From: a virus | Strand: one strand, 5' to 3' | Length of the DNA stretch: 23,660 bases | IMG/VR virus record: IMGVR_UViG_3300006332_000065 | Span: 1 to 23,660 of that record | In this document: piece by piece, positions 14,321-22,300 of the stretch | Layout: each line of letters begins with the position of its first letter | Position numbering within the stretch: the first letter of the stretch is position 1 | Program-made: the position numbers and the translations under genes | The notes under the pieces: generated by a model | What the model saw: the letters and a program-made list of their open reading frames with translations, nothing else | Databases searched by the model: none | What the model was told of the DNA's origin: nothing

Positions 14321-15327
14321 GAGATAATACCATCAAATCCAAAGTCATCACCCTCTTCAATAAGAGCATTATCATCCTGAACAACAGCATTATCAGCTAC
14401 CGTAGGATTAACAACTCTTACTGAAGTTCCCTTAACATGAGAAGCAGCAGCCGTTCCATCCTGTGCTCTCATCACAACTATTGAATTATTATTAACAGTT
14501 GTAACAAGCATTTCTTCTTGATCAATATAGATGTATTGATCAACGGCAATATTAGTTGCATCTGTTAATGCAATCTCTACTTCGGTGAGATTAAGATCTT
14601 CATTAAGAGTAGTTACAACAGGACCATCGTAACTCTTAACTGCTCTTGGTGTAACAGTGTATGTAAGATCTCTGGAAGTATTCGTAGTATCTGTACCAGT
14701 AAGGTAACTAACACGAACCTTCTTAACAATATCGTCGGTAGCAGAAGAAACAGGACCAAACATGTAAGTTTTCGCCGTAAATCTTAAAGTATAAAGAAGA
14801 ACTCTTCTCTGCTCAAAATCTCCTTCATAATCATCCTGCATTGTAATATTTTCTAAGACAATAGGAATATCTCTCTTCTCATTAATACTTCCAACTAAAT
14901 TTACACTAACACTATATGCTGGTTGAAAATAAGGTAATATCTGCTCTGTAATTTGCAGTGCATCATCATTTAATTTACACATAACAGCAAGTTCAAATTG
15001 CATATTATATGGAACAGGCATATATGCCTTTTTCGATTCTGTCCCATCAGTAGGATCTTTTACTACAAATTGCTGAGTGGTAGTAACTTTACGTGAGGGA
15101 TCATAAGTTAAACCAGTAAATTCAAAAGACATTCGTGGCAAAGTAATTGCCGTTGCCTTATTTAAATCTGGTGTTTGAGTTAAACGTGCTAAAAACTTCT
15201 GAGTAGGACCATATGCCAAAGGAACTCTTATATCAGAACCCTCTTGCTTAATAGTAATACCATTAAAAAGAGTACCAAACGCAATGATGGTTCTCCTCAA
15301 AATTTCGTTATAAAAATATTCAAACAT
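14317..15327 (-). CDS. 15: Tail completion/sheath stabiliser gp15
   Basis: This protein caps the tail tube and sheath and connects to the neck. The 336 residues compare with 272 in T4. The N-terminus MFEYFYNEILRRTIIAFGTL and the following IRVPLAYGPTQKFLARL are diagnostic, as is MPVPYNMQFELAVMCKLNDD near residue 115. Residues 1-205 form the conserved part. Residues about 240-310 look like an added beta module (DQYIYIDQEEMLVTTVNNNS, then a VMRAQDGTAA turn and HVKGTSV) of a type also seen in the large protein at 19354-23660. The start has AGGAC about 8 bases upstream and a perfect TATAAATA box that overlaps the stop codon of the preceding gene. Confidence 0.93.
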   Translation of the reverse strand: MFEYFYNEILRRTIIAFGTLFNGITIKQEGSDIRVPLAYGPTQKFLARLTQTPDLNKATAITLPRMSFEFTGLTYDPSRKVTTTQQFVVKDPTDGTESKKAYMPVPYNMQFELAVMCKLNDDALQITEQILPYFQPAYSVSVNLVGSINEKRDIPIVLENITMQDDYEGDFEQRRVLLYTLRFTAKTYMFGPVSSATDDIVKKVRVSYLTGTDTTNTSRDLTYTVTPRAVKSYDGPVVTTLNEDLNLTEVEIALTDATNIAVDQYIYIDQEEMLVTTVNNNSIVVMRAQDGTAAASHVKGTSVRVVNPTVADNAVVQDDNALIEEGDDFGFDGIIS

Positions 15328-15348
15328 TGTTATAGTCCTAGTATAATA

Positions 15349-15356
15349 TATTTATA
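15349..15356 (-). promoter_or_regulatory. T4-type late promoter box TATAAATA upstream of gp15
   Basis: The minus strand reads TATAAATA 21 bases before the gp15 ATG. The TAA stop codon of the DUF1257 gene lies inside the box. Confidence 0.75.
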
Positions 15357-15732
15357 CCCAACGAGTTACAGTCAATTCTATGGAGTTGTCATCCATCTCC
15401 CATTCTTCTGCAACTTCAAACCCAAGTTCTTTTACAGTATTATGAATACTCATTCTTGCATACTGTTGGGTTACTTTTTCAATGAATCTTTCTGGTGGTA
15501 TTGGTTGACTCCAAGTTTGAAGATCTGTAACCAGTTCATAAACCCCGTCTTTATTCAAACGAAATCCAATGTCATCACCAACAGCAACATCCACTTGCCA
15601 CTGTTTATGCTCATGATCAAGAGGATTTTCGAGTTTAACATCCTCATTTATATCATGTCCTAATAATTGAAGTGCTTCAAGTAAAATAGGTTTTTCTTTG
15701 ATTTTTGTTTTTATAGTACTGAAATGTGACAT
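15352..15732 (-). CDS. DUF1257 (Ycf35-like) protein
   Basis: A 126-residue protein starting MSHFSTIKTKIKEKPILLEAL, the signature of the DUF1257/Ycf35 family found in cyanobacteria, plastid genomes and cyanophages. Further family features are DVAVGDDIGFRLNKDGVYEL in the middle and VTQQYARMSIHNTVKELGF near residue 95. I chose the ATG at 15732 over a start nine codons earlier. It gives the family N-terminus, overlaps the DUF2997 stop as TAATG and has GGAG 8 bases upstream. The function of the family is not known to me with certainty. The adjacent DUF2997 gene is its usual cyanobacterial partner, so the pair was probably taken from a host together. Confidence 0.88.
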   Translation of the reverse strand: MSHFSTIKTKIKEKPILLEALQLLGHDINEDVKLENPLDHEHKQWQVDVAVGDDIGFRLNKDGVYELVTDLQTWSQPIPPERFIEKVTQQYARMSIHNTVKELGFEVAEEWEMDDNSIELTVTRWV

Positions 15733-15950
15733 TACGCGCACTCCGAATCGTGGGACCATTCTTCTACTTCTACCTCACCCGCCAATTGTTGAAAATATTC
15801 TGGTTTATGTTCTTTTTGAGATACAACACCTAGATTTTCTTCTATTAGAGAAGTAAGTTGTTCACATTCATTACCAACCGCACCTATAACCTCTTCGGTT
15901 ACAGTTCCATCTTGTCGAATATTAAACTTAAGAGTTTGTTGTGTTGTCAT
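15732..15950 (-). CDS. DUF2997 family protein
   Basis: A 72-residue protein. LKFNIRQDGTVTEEVIGAVG followed by NECEQLTSLIEENLG and then EYFQQL matches the DUF2997 pattern of small cyanobacterial proteins, in which an acidic helix follows a two-stranded beta element. It has three cysteines or cysteine-adjacent acidic sites (Cys29, Cys71 near the tail HDSECA). It is translationally coupled to the DUF1257 gene by a one-base overlap and follows the 57-aa gene by two bases. Molecular function is unknown. The coupled arrangement implies that the two products act together. A TATAAATA box inside the upstream 57-aa gene might give extra late transcription. Confidence 0.8.
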   Translation of the reverse strand: MTTQQTLKFNIRQDGTVTEEVIGAVGNECEQLTSLIEENLGVVSQKEHKPEYFQQLAGEVEVEEWSHDSECA

Positions 15951-15952
15951 GA

Positions 15953-16126
15953 TTAAAATGCGTGATTGTGGACATCTACATCACCATGATCAATATTATC
16001 GACATGATCAAGATGGTCGATATGTTCAATATGACCATGATCAATATTTATATGCAATGGACCATCTTCAAGAATCTTAGCGATTCTTTCAAGACTGTCA
16101 GCGATACGTGCCAGATCTTTATTCAT
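15953..16126 (-). CDS. 57-aa histidine-rich small protein
   Basis: The open frame starts at the ATG at 16126 and ends two bases before the DUF2997 start. Residues 1-21 form a probable helix (MNKDLARIADSLERIAKILE). Residues 24-55 contain nine histidines and many aspartates, with five consecutive hydrophobic-acidic-His (or Asn) triplets at 33-47: IEH, IDH, LDH, VDN, IDH. The spacing is suited to metal binding, but this is inference. The DNA shows a matching 15-base direct repeat. No Shine-Dalgarno is obvious; a sigma70-like promoter candidate would place the transcript start about 17 bases upstream. The tight packing and intact frame on the coding strand support it as a gene. No homology is recognised for the His-rich part. 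Confidence 0.65.
   Translation of the reverse strand: MNKDLARIADSLERIAKILEDGPLHINIDHGHIEHIDHLDHVDNIDHGDVDVHNHAF
15983..16048 (-). repeat. 15-base direct repeat inside the His-rich gene
   Basis: ACCATGATCAATATT (plus-strand reading) occurs at 15983-15997 and again at 16034-16048, 51 bases apart, which is exactly 17 codons. Between them lie degenerate ATCGAC/GATCAT units. This fits slippage or unit duplication of a triplet-coding motif. Confidence 0.7.
16045..16052 (-). promoter_or_regulatory. TATAAATA box inside the 57-aa gene
   Basis: An exact late-promoter match on the minus strand, 94 bases before the DUF2997 ATG. The spacing is longer than at the other genes, so it may be a coding coincidence (His-Ile-Asn-Ile codons). 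Confidence 0.3.
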
Positions 16127-16149
16127 AGGAGAAGGGAGGATTATCCTAT

Positions 16150-16178
16150 ATTATAGCACAAAATATTTATGGTGTCCC
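16150..16178 (-). promoter_or_regulatory. Host-type sigma70-like promoter candidate (GGGACA-17-TATAAT) before the small-gene cassette
   Basis: The minus strand carries TGTGCTATAAT (16150-16160) with GGGACA (4 of 6 to TTGACA) 17 bases upstream at 16173-16178, within the last codons of gp14. The predicted start would be near 16143, about 17 bases before the 57-aa ATG. Confidence 0.5.
16164..16171 (-). promoter_or_regulatory. Late-promoter-like box CATAAATA at the gp14 stop
   Basis: The minus strand reads CATAAATA, 37 bases before the 57-aa ATG. It contains the gp14 TAA stop and sits in the spacer of the sigma70-like candidate. Confidence 0.4.
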
Positions 16179-17618
16179 GAATGGATTCTGTTCTGTAAAG
16201 TCTAAAATATCATCTGCTGCTTCTTCTATCTTCAAATTATCCGCAAACCCATCTTCCAATGGATCCAAATCAATCTGTCTTATTGCATGTACTGCACCTG
16301 ATTGCTGACCTACTAATTTCTCTCCTAATGTCCATGATCCACTTACCGAAGCCAATTCTATTACATTTGTTTCTGCATTCCAAGTCCTTACCCTAGCAGT
16401 AGTGCTACTGATAGACCCAACGACTTCCTCATTAAAGTCGAAGTTACCACTATAGGTTACCCCTGCGCCAGTGATATTTAATATGGGTGCGGTACTATAT
16501 CCCATACCAGCATTAGTTATATTGATAGCAGTAATACTGCCACTAGAATCCAAGACGGCAGTAGCAGCAGCACCAGCAGTACTAACACCAGTCTTAAATA
16601 TTTCACTTGTAAAGGAAATAGTTGGACTTGTAGTATATCCACTACCACCTGCGGTAACGGTTACAATACCTATACCATCATTACTTACCACCGCAGTTCC
16701 TGCTGCACCACTTCCTCCATTACCAAATATACTAATTACAGGAGGATTAGTTATAGCATAACCCGCCCCCGCATTTTGTAAATCTACATTCTGAATCGAT
16801 CTTGTGGCTGGATTAACTGCCTTATTACATACTACCATACCTGCAATAAAGCGTACTGTGGCGATACCAGTTATTCCACCTGATGGTGCAGAAGAAATAG
16901 CCACAGTCGGACCACCTAGATATCCTCCCCCTCTATTAGAAAGTTCAATGTATCTAATACCACCTGTAACAATACCCGTCACAGCAGTTGCTGTAACTCC
17001 TGTTCCCACCAAAGTAAGAGTTTGAGTGGGTCCAATAATTGTTGAAAGACCATCTCCTGCTACACCATCATAATCATCTCCAATTAGAGAATCATCAATT
17101 TCCTCAACCCCAGTATCAATAACCTCATCCTCGTAAACGAAGAGTTCACATCGAAGAGTATAAACATAAGTCTTTTTAAGTTGATAAAAAGGCTTTTCAT
17201 GTTCTACAAACTTAATCTCAAATAAACGATCACCTAGCGGAAAATAAATTAGATCTCCTTCCTTAGGTCTAGTGGTAAGTTTTACATTAGCCTCATTTTC
17301 CATTAGAGGTTCAATATAAGTCTCCCACCTATCTTTTGAAATAGTTAATGTTACTTCATTCTTTTGCTCAATACCAAACTTTGATAATATTACAGGATTT
17401 TCCCCATAACCATCATAAGTATCCAAATATGCTTCTAAGGGATAAGCATCATCGAATTTTGATCTAACTACTTCTCTTATTACAGTTGTTTCTGAAATAT
17501 ATTTACGAGGTAAATAATGCACCTCAACACCATACATCCTCAACTGTTCGTTGATTAAATCTTGTACTAAATTTTGTTCAGATCGAGAACCTTGTTGAAA
17601 ATACGGGTTAAGTGCCAT
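16167..17618 (-). CDS. 14: Neck protein gp14 with a large glycine-rich insertion
   Basis: This is a head-completion/neck protein that joins the filled head to the tail. Residues 1-170 are the conserved gp14 part: MALNPYFQQGSRSEQNLVQD, then VEVHYLPRKY and EVTLTISKDRWETYIEPL. The last 35 residues (KIEEAADDILDFTEQNPFGT) are also typical. The total is 483 residues against 256 in T4. The excess lies at about 190-445, where four G-x-G-Y turns (230-233, 284-287, 325-328, 371-374) head beta-type repeats with a following P and a V/I-rich strand. After these comes a FNEEVVGSISSTTARVRTWN to LGEKLVGQQSGA unit. The ATG lies one base after the gp13 stop, so the pair is probably coupled. Confidence 0.9.
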   Translation of the reverse strand: MALNPYFQQGSRSEQNLVQDLINEQLRMYGVEVHYLPRKYISETTVIREVVRSKFDDAYPLEAYLDTYDGYGENPVILSKFGIEQKNEVTLTISKDRWETYIEPLMENEANVKLTTRPKEGDLIYFPLGDRLFEIKFVEHEKPFYQLKKTYVYTLRCELFVYEDEVIDTGVEEIDDSLIGDDYDGVAGDGLSTIIGPTQTLTLVGTGVTATAVTGIVTGGIRYIELSNRGGGYLGGPTVAISSAPSGGITGIATVRFIAGMVVCNKAVNPATRSIQNVDLQNAGAGYAITNPPVISIFGNGGSGAAGTAVVSNDGIGIVTVTAGGSGYTTSPTISFTSEIFKTGVSTAGAAATAVLDSSGSITAINITNAGMGYSTAPILNITGAGVTYSGNFDFNEEVVGSISSTTARVRTWNAETNVIELASVSGSWTLGEKLVGQQSGAVHAIRQIDLDPLEDGFADNLKIEEAADDILDFTEQNPFGTP

Positions 17619-17619
17619 A

Positions 17620-18465
17620 TCATCCTATCATGTCTAATGGTGGAAGTTCATAAGTATTAGACATAATCTCTCTAATTCTGTCTAACTCTTTTTCCGCATC
17701 ATCATATATTTGTCTTCCATTCATCTCTATTCCACCTGGCAATTTAACTCCATTAAATTTTAATAAATTTTGTCCCCACTGCTTTTTAATTAAAGCAACA
17801 GTATAAGGTTTCAAGAAAGAATCATTCCATACTCTTGTATAATCGGTTGGATCCATTGCTCTCCAACAATCAATAATCAAATAATCACCTGCTCTAAGAC
17901 TACTCCAATCAATATCGAGATATAAACGATCTTGTCTTTGATTAAATCTTATTTGTTTCTGAGTGGTTAATAGGAACTCAATATCAGACAAATACGTTTT
18001 AGTCATCGCATAAGTCAACATCTCCAAAGCACCAAAAAAGTAAATATCATTTAAGAATAATTGATATTTAACACTAAACATATTATTGGTAATAGTATTT
18101 GCTCCATCAAAATGGAAAACTTTTGTACAACCAATAATAGCAGGAGGAATTTCTAGATAATTACTATTCTCCTCATAATCAAATTGTATCTCTGTTCCAT
18201 TAATCGTAGCACTAGCACTGGTGGTAGTTATTCCTGTTACTCCCGTTTGTCCAGGACCTTTTCCTCTATCAATATCATCATCAGTTACTTTATACTTTAA
18301 ATATGTCTGTGCTACCCCATCAAAATGTCTTTCCTGAAAATATTGAAGAGCATCATCAACAATATCCTCTATTTGCTCATCGGCAACATTAATTTCCAGT
18401 ACAGGAGCACCTAACTGTCTTTTACAGTAATCTATAAATTGGGATCTGGAAGCTGGTTTAGACAT
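17620..18465 (-). CDS. 13: Neck protein gp13
   Basis: This head-completion protein works with gp14 to form the neck ring to which the tail docks. The 281 residues compare with 309 in T4. Cyanophage-type hallmarks are SRSQFIDYCKRQLGAPVLEI, then IEDIVDDALQYFQERHFDGV, the IPPAIIGCTKVFHF segment near residue 106 and the TDYTRVWNDSFLKPYTVALI region near residue 215. The C-terminus is ELPPLDMIG. A short Gly/Thr-rich loop (residues about 68-95) appears inserted. The start has AGAGGT about 10 bases upstream and a CTAAATA box overlapping the stop of the preceding gene. gp14 follows after one base. Confidence 0.92.
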   Translation of the reverse strand: MSKPASRSQFIDYCKRQLGAPVLEINVADEQIEDIVDDALQYFQERHFDGVAQTYLKYKVTDDDIDRGKGPGQTGVTGITTTSASATINGTEIQFDYEENSNYLEIPPAIIGCTKVFHFDGANTITNNMFSVKYQLFLNDIYFFGALEMLTYAMTKTYLSDIEFLLTTQKQIRFNQRQDRLYLDIDWSSLRAGDYLIIDCWRAMDPTDYTRVWNDSFLKPYTVALIKKQWGQNLLKFNGVKLPGGIEMNGRQIYDDAEKELDRIREIMSNTYELPPLDMIG

Positions 18466-18484
18466 CTATACAATACCTCTACAA

Positions 18485-18491
18485 TATTTAG
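18485..18491 (-). promoter_or_regulatory. Late-promoter-like box CTAAATA upstream of gp13
   Basis: The minus strand reads CTAAATA 19 bases before the gp13 ATG. The TAA stop of the 215-aa gene is inside the box. Confidence 0.45.
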
Positions 18492-19135
18492 GGTGCCGAG
18501 GCAATACCCGCATAAACGAGTATATTACCATTTACCATATTATAAACAGTAGTAGCACTTCCTACTCTATTAAAAGTAACTGCTGTGCCTGGTAATACCT
18601 CTAACGGTGAAGTAGAGGCACTTCCAATATAAGCAGTAGACAAACCACCCGAAGATTCCGTAGCATTAATATAAACACTGGTTAGAGCAGAACCTACAGT
18701 TATCGAATCACCTACTGCAACATTTGTAATGGAATTGACAGTAAATGCAGTACTTCCTACTCCTACTGTTGATCCTACCGCAATAGCAGTATCAAGAACT
18801 GATTTGGTTTCAACCTCAGGAGTCATTAATATATTATATTCATATCTTCCTTCAGCAAGACTTCGTGTGGCTGTTGTACCTAATGAAATAGTAAATTGTC
18901 CATCATAAGCACTTGTAAATCCTACGGTGAAAGTAGCAGAAGCAACTGTTGTTGAACCTACACTGGTACTTTTTCTCATCTGAGCAGAACCCGTCCACCC
19001 TGTCAAATCATACTTTGTATTTGAAGTAGTAGTTACATTAAAAATATTTCTAAAATTAGCACCACCATAAAGGGCTAAATCCGCTGCGGATGGAACTCCT
19101 GCTTCGGGATCAAATGTAAAGCTTTTAGTTGACAT
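18488..19135 (-). CDS. BppU-like baseplate/fibre-associated protein
   Basis: A 215-residue protein. Residues about 15-105 fit the BppU N-terminal type of domain: LYGGANFRNIFNVT, YDLTGWTGSAQMRKS, a strand ending DGQFTISLG, then LAEGRYEYNILMT. The closing strand of such a domain appears to be at the very end (VYNMVNGNILVYAGI). Between them, residues about 112-190, is a Val/Gly/Ser/Thr-rich insertion (GSTAFTVNSITNVAVGDSIT). The protein probably decorates or attaches fibres at the baseplate or neck; this is inference from family resemblance and position. The ATG overlaps the end of the 75-aa gene by 11 bases, with AAGGAG in that gene as the ribosome-binding site. Confidence 0.75.
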   Translation of the reverse strand: MSTKSFTFDPEAGVPSAADLALYGGANFRNIFNVTTTSNTKYDLTGWTGSAQMRKSTSVGSTTVASATFTVGFTSAYDGQFTISLGTTATRSLAEGRYEYNILMTPEVETKSVLDTAIAVGSTVGVGSTAFTVNSITNVAVGDSITVGSALTSVYINATESSGGLSTAYIGSASTSPLEVLPGTAVTFNRVGSATTVYNMVNGNILVYAGIASAP

Positions 19136-19352
19136 TTGAAACTAACTCCTTAAGTAAAGATTTGATCTCATTAATTTCATTCTTTAAATTGGCAAGATCT
19201 TGCTCAATATTCTCAGAGTGTTGAACCTCTGCTTTTTTAGCATCACGTCTCGACATGTACTTTTCATAATCTAAATCATTAGTATTCACAATTGCACCAG
19301 TCTCAGAGTTTCTGAGCAAATCCACATGTCCTTTTACTCCGTAATATTCCAT
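19125..19352 (-). CDS. Small conserved coiled-coil protein
   Basis: A 75-residue protein starting MEYYGVKGHVDLLRNSETGA and ending in a heptad-like helix, IEQDLANLKNEINEIKSLLKEL. I recall closely similar small proteins in cyanophage structural clusters, but no function. The ATG follows the stop of the large upstream protein after one base, and its last codons overlap the start of the BppU-like gene. This suggests coupled translation of all three. The C-terminal helix would suit an oligomerising adaptor or a chaperone for the neighbouring fibre-type proteins, which is inference. Confidence 0.75.
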   Translation of the reverse strand: MEYYGVKGHVDLLRNSETGAIVNTNDLDYEKYMSRRDAKKAEVQHSENIEQDLANLKNEINEIKSLLKELVSNVN

Positions 19353-19353
19353 G

Positions 19354-22300
19354 TTAAGCTAATGCAATTACGCGAAGATCTTTCACTCTTGGTACATAAA
19401 CTTGACTCTTAGAAGTCATCAAAATCTTAATCCTATAAGCTCTGAACGAAGGTAATTGATCAACACTAAATGTATAGTCCCTGAATTCTAAGGAATTACC
19501 ATCAAATCCAGAAGAATTTGATTTGGGAACAAACTTATCAGAAAGACCATTATTATCTTCTTGTGCAATCACCTGACCTCTATTATTAAGATTCTGATAT
19601 CCAGGGAATGGAATAAAAATAGGATCTACTGCTTCTTTATTATGAACAGAATAGAATAGTCTAATATCAGCATCCTCATGAATATGAGCAGCTAAAATTA
19701 CTTTTAGAGATGTTGCATGATTTTCCAATAACATTTCCTTAGAAACATATTGGCAAGAAGTAGGATCAGTTTCCACCGTACTTATCCGATCATCAGTAGC
19801 ATAATTTACAATCACATCATTAACCCTATTAGAAGTCAGAATGGTACTCATTCTTTGACCATCTACTACAGGACTAACATGATTATCAGCAGTATTAAGT
19901 GTAATAGTCATCTGTAATGACTTACTTCCCTTCACCTCCGATAAGAATGTATCTTCATTAAGTTTGGAAGCAATTATACGAGGACTATCGAGATAATTAG
20001 TTTGATTTAGGGTTAAAGGTTCAGAATCTGTTTGTATATAAGGAATCTCATCTCCACTGATACTTTTAGCATCAATCATTCGTGCAGTAGCACTTAGTGA
20101 TGTAGAGGGAACCGTTATATTTTGAACCATAGGAGTAATAATTTCATATGGCATATTCTGAGTTGCTCTCACTTTATAACCACCACTTGATTTAGAATTA
20201 TTAATATAAAGAGCAGGCCAACCTACATCAGTATTTCTAGCAGTACCATTCTTAGACATATCTAACTTAATATTATAAGAATCAAATGTAATAGCACCAG
20301 AAGTAGTTATATTAGTAGCATTAGGATAAGCGGATGTTGTAGTAGATAATCCATGAGTAGTATTAACTCTTAATAAGTTAACTCCACCTATTTCATATTT
20401 GTAAACAGGTGTTCCAACTGGATATGTTTTTTTAACAGAATTTGCAATACCTCTGGTACTTACACCAATCGTATTACCATTAACAGAACTATAAGAGATA
20501 ATCTCTTGCCCAATCTTCATATATCCGTAGTTAGTAGTACCTACACTTACATTTTCAAAAGTAGAGAATTTAGAAGCATCTCCCACAGATATACTTCCTG
20601 TATCTCCTACATTATATGCAGTTGATAATTTAGTTGGAAGAATATCCGATTCCACACCAGAAATTTCTACATCATTCTTAGTGAAATACATTCCATGATT
20701 CTTATGATTTACCTTAATATGTAAACCATCACTAACTGTATTAGTCTGTACAATCTGGACATCTCCACCAGCAGCATAATTTAATTCCGTTGCCACACCC
20801 ACAGATGCACTATTCTTATAGTAGAAGAGGGTATTAGCAGTACCAACTATAAAATTACCCTGAACATTTTCTAAAAGAAGTTCATTTGTACTACCAATAG
20901 AAGTAATAGAGAATCGAGCATTTCTGCCAACAGAAGCAAGTCCAACAGTTGTAATACCCAACACATCACCAACTTGATACCCTGTTCCTCCAATTGAAAC
21001 GGTTGCAGCAATTGCAACTCCATTGGAAATATAAAGATCAGCAGTTGCTCCTCTACCATTACCAGTAACAGTATCAAGAACTACCCCATTAAACTGGAAT
21101 TGTCCATCTAATGGAGTATATCCAATACCAGCATTAATAACATTCAAACTAGTGTATGCTGCACCTGCAACAGCAGCAAGATTACCTGTTGCATTAGTTC
21201 CTTCTTGATAGAAAGTATTACCCATCACATATCCATTATCTGCCACAGTAGTTCCTAAACCTACTCTTACTTGTCGAGAATATAATTCTAAAGGTTGAGG
21301 TATAAGTTGAGGAATTTGATCATTTCCTTGGGTTAATTGTGGACTATACACTTCAAAAGTTCCAGAATCAATAAATTCTGCTCTATACAAAGTATACTTT
21401 AAATCTTCCCACTGACTTGGTTCCCAAGTAGAAGCATTCTGTGACTTAAACATAGAACCCAATGTGGGTTGATTAGCAATATAATTACCTGTTAATATAT
21501 CATTCTCCCCTACTCTTGATATATAAGCAGCATATTGAGATGAATTAGATAACATTACCATTGCATATTCTTGTCCACCTTCAAGGTATACAGGTGCATC
21601 AAATTCAAAAGTGGTTGCTACTGAACCATCAGCAGAAACATTAACTTGATCAGGATCTAATGCAACTTCACTAAGAGGAACGATATTCATCGTTGGTACT
21701 CCACCAAGCATAGTCCTTATAGAGAATATAACAGGAAGGTTATCAACTGATTTACTGGAGAAGAAAATATCACACTTAGTAATGAATACCCCAGTTTCAT
21801 CATTAACCATAAAGGATTGAGCTAATGGATCTGGATTTGGCCAGCGATTTCGTCGTCTATTAGTAGCTGCACCCACTGAAGATCCTGTCGTTCTCCACTC
21901 CGAACCCAATGTTCTTGATGTGGATCTTTGATCACTAATATTATTAGTGATAATTCTTGCATTTCTAGTAGCAACAATAGTTTCTTGAATGGTTTCTAAG
22001 TATCCTATTGATGCAAAATCATCTTCAGCACTTGAAGTAGGATTACCCTCATTGTCTACATCACTAGTTAATCGGAATACTTTTTCACCTGCTGTAAATG
22101 ATGGATGATTGGCATTATTAGGATCTGGAATAAAGAAAGATGCTCCTACAAAACCAGTTATATCAGAAACTAATCTTAAATTAGTTATTTTTGCCTGAGC
22201 ACCACTAGATCTTCCTGTAAGAACCATACCATTGGACACCCACCCATAAAACTGTCCTTGTGCTTGTGCCGCAAGAGAGAATATATCTACATTTAATATA

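Noticed and set aside
15733-15759. Upstream nine-codon extension of the DUF1257 gene
   Set aside because: The MSHFSTI start matches the family N-terminus, overlaps the DUF2997 stop as TAATG and has a well-spaced GGAG.
16137-16147. Short palindrome AGGATTATCCT as an operator
   Set aside because: Eleven bases with a one-base centre is expected by chance in AT-rich DNA, and no second copy was seen nearby.
15962-16156. Plus-strand open frame of 64 codons rich in Met, Ile and Asp
   Set aside because: It is the complement of the repetitive His-rich gene. All other genes run on the minus strand, and its composition is just the reverse of the ATC-GAT repeats.
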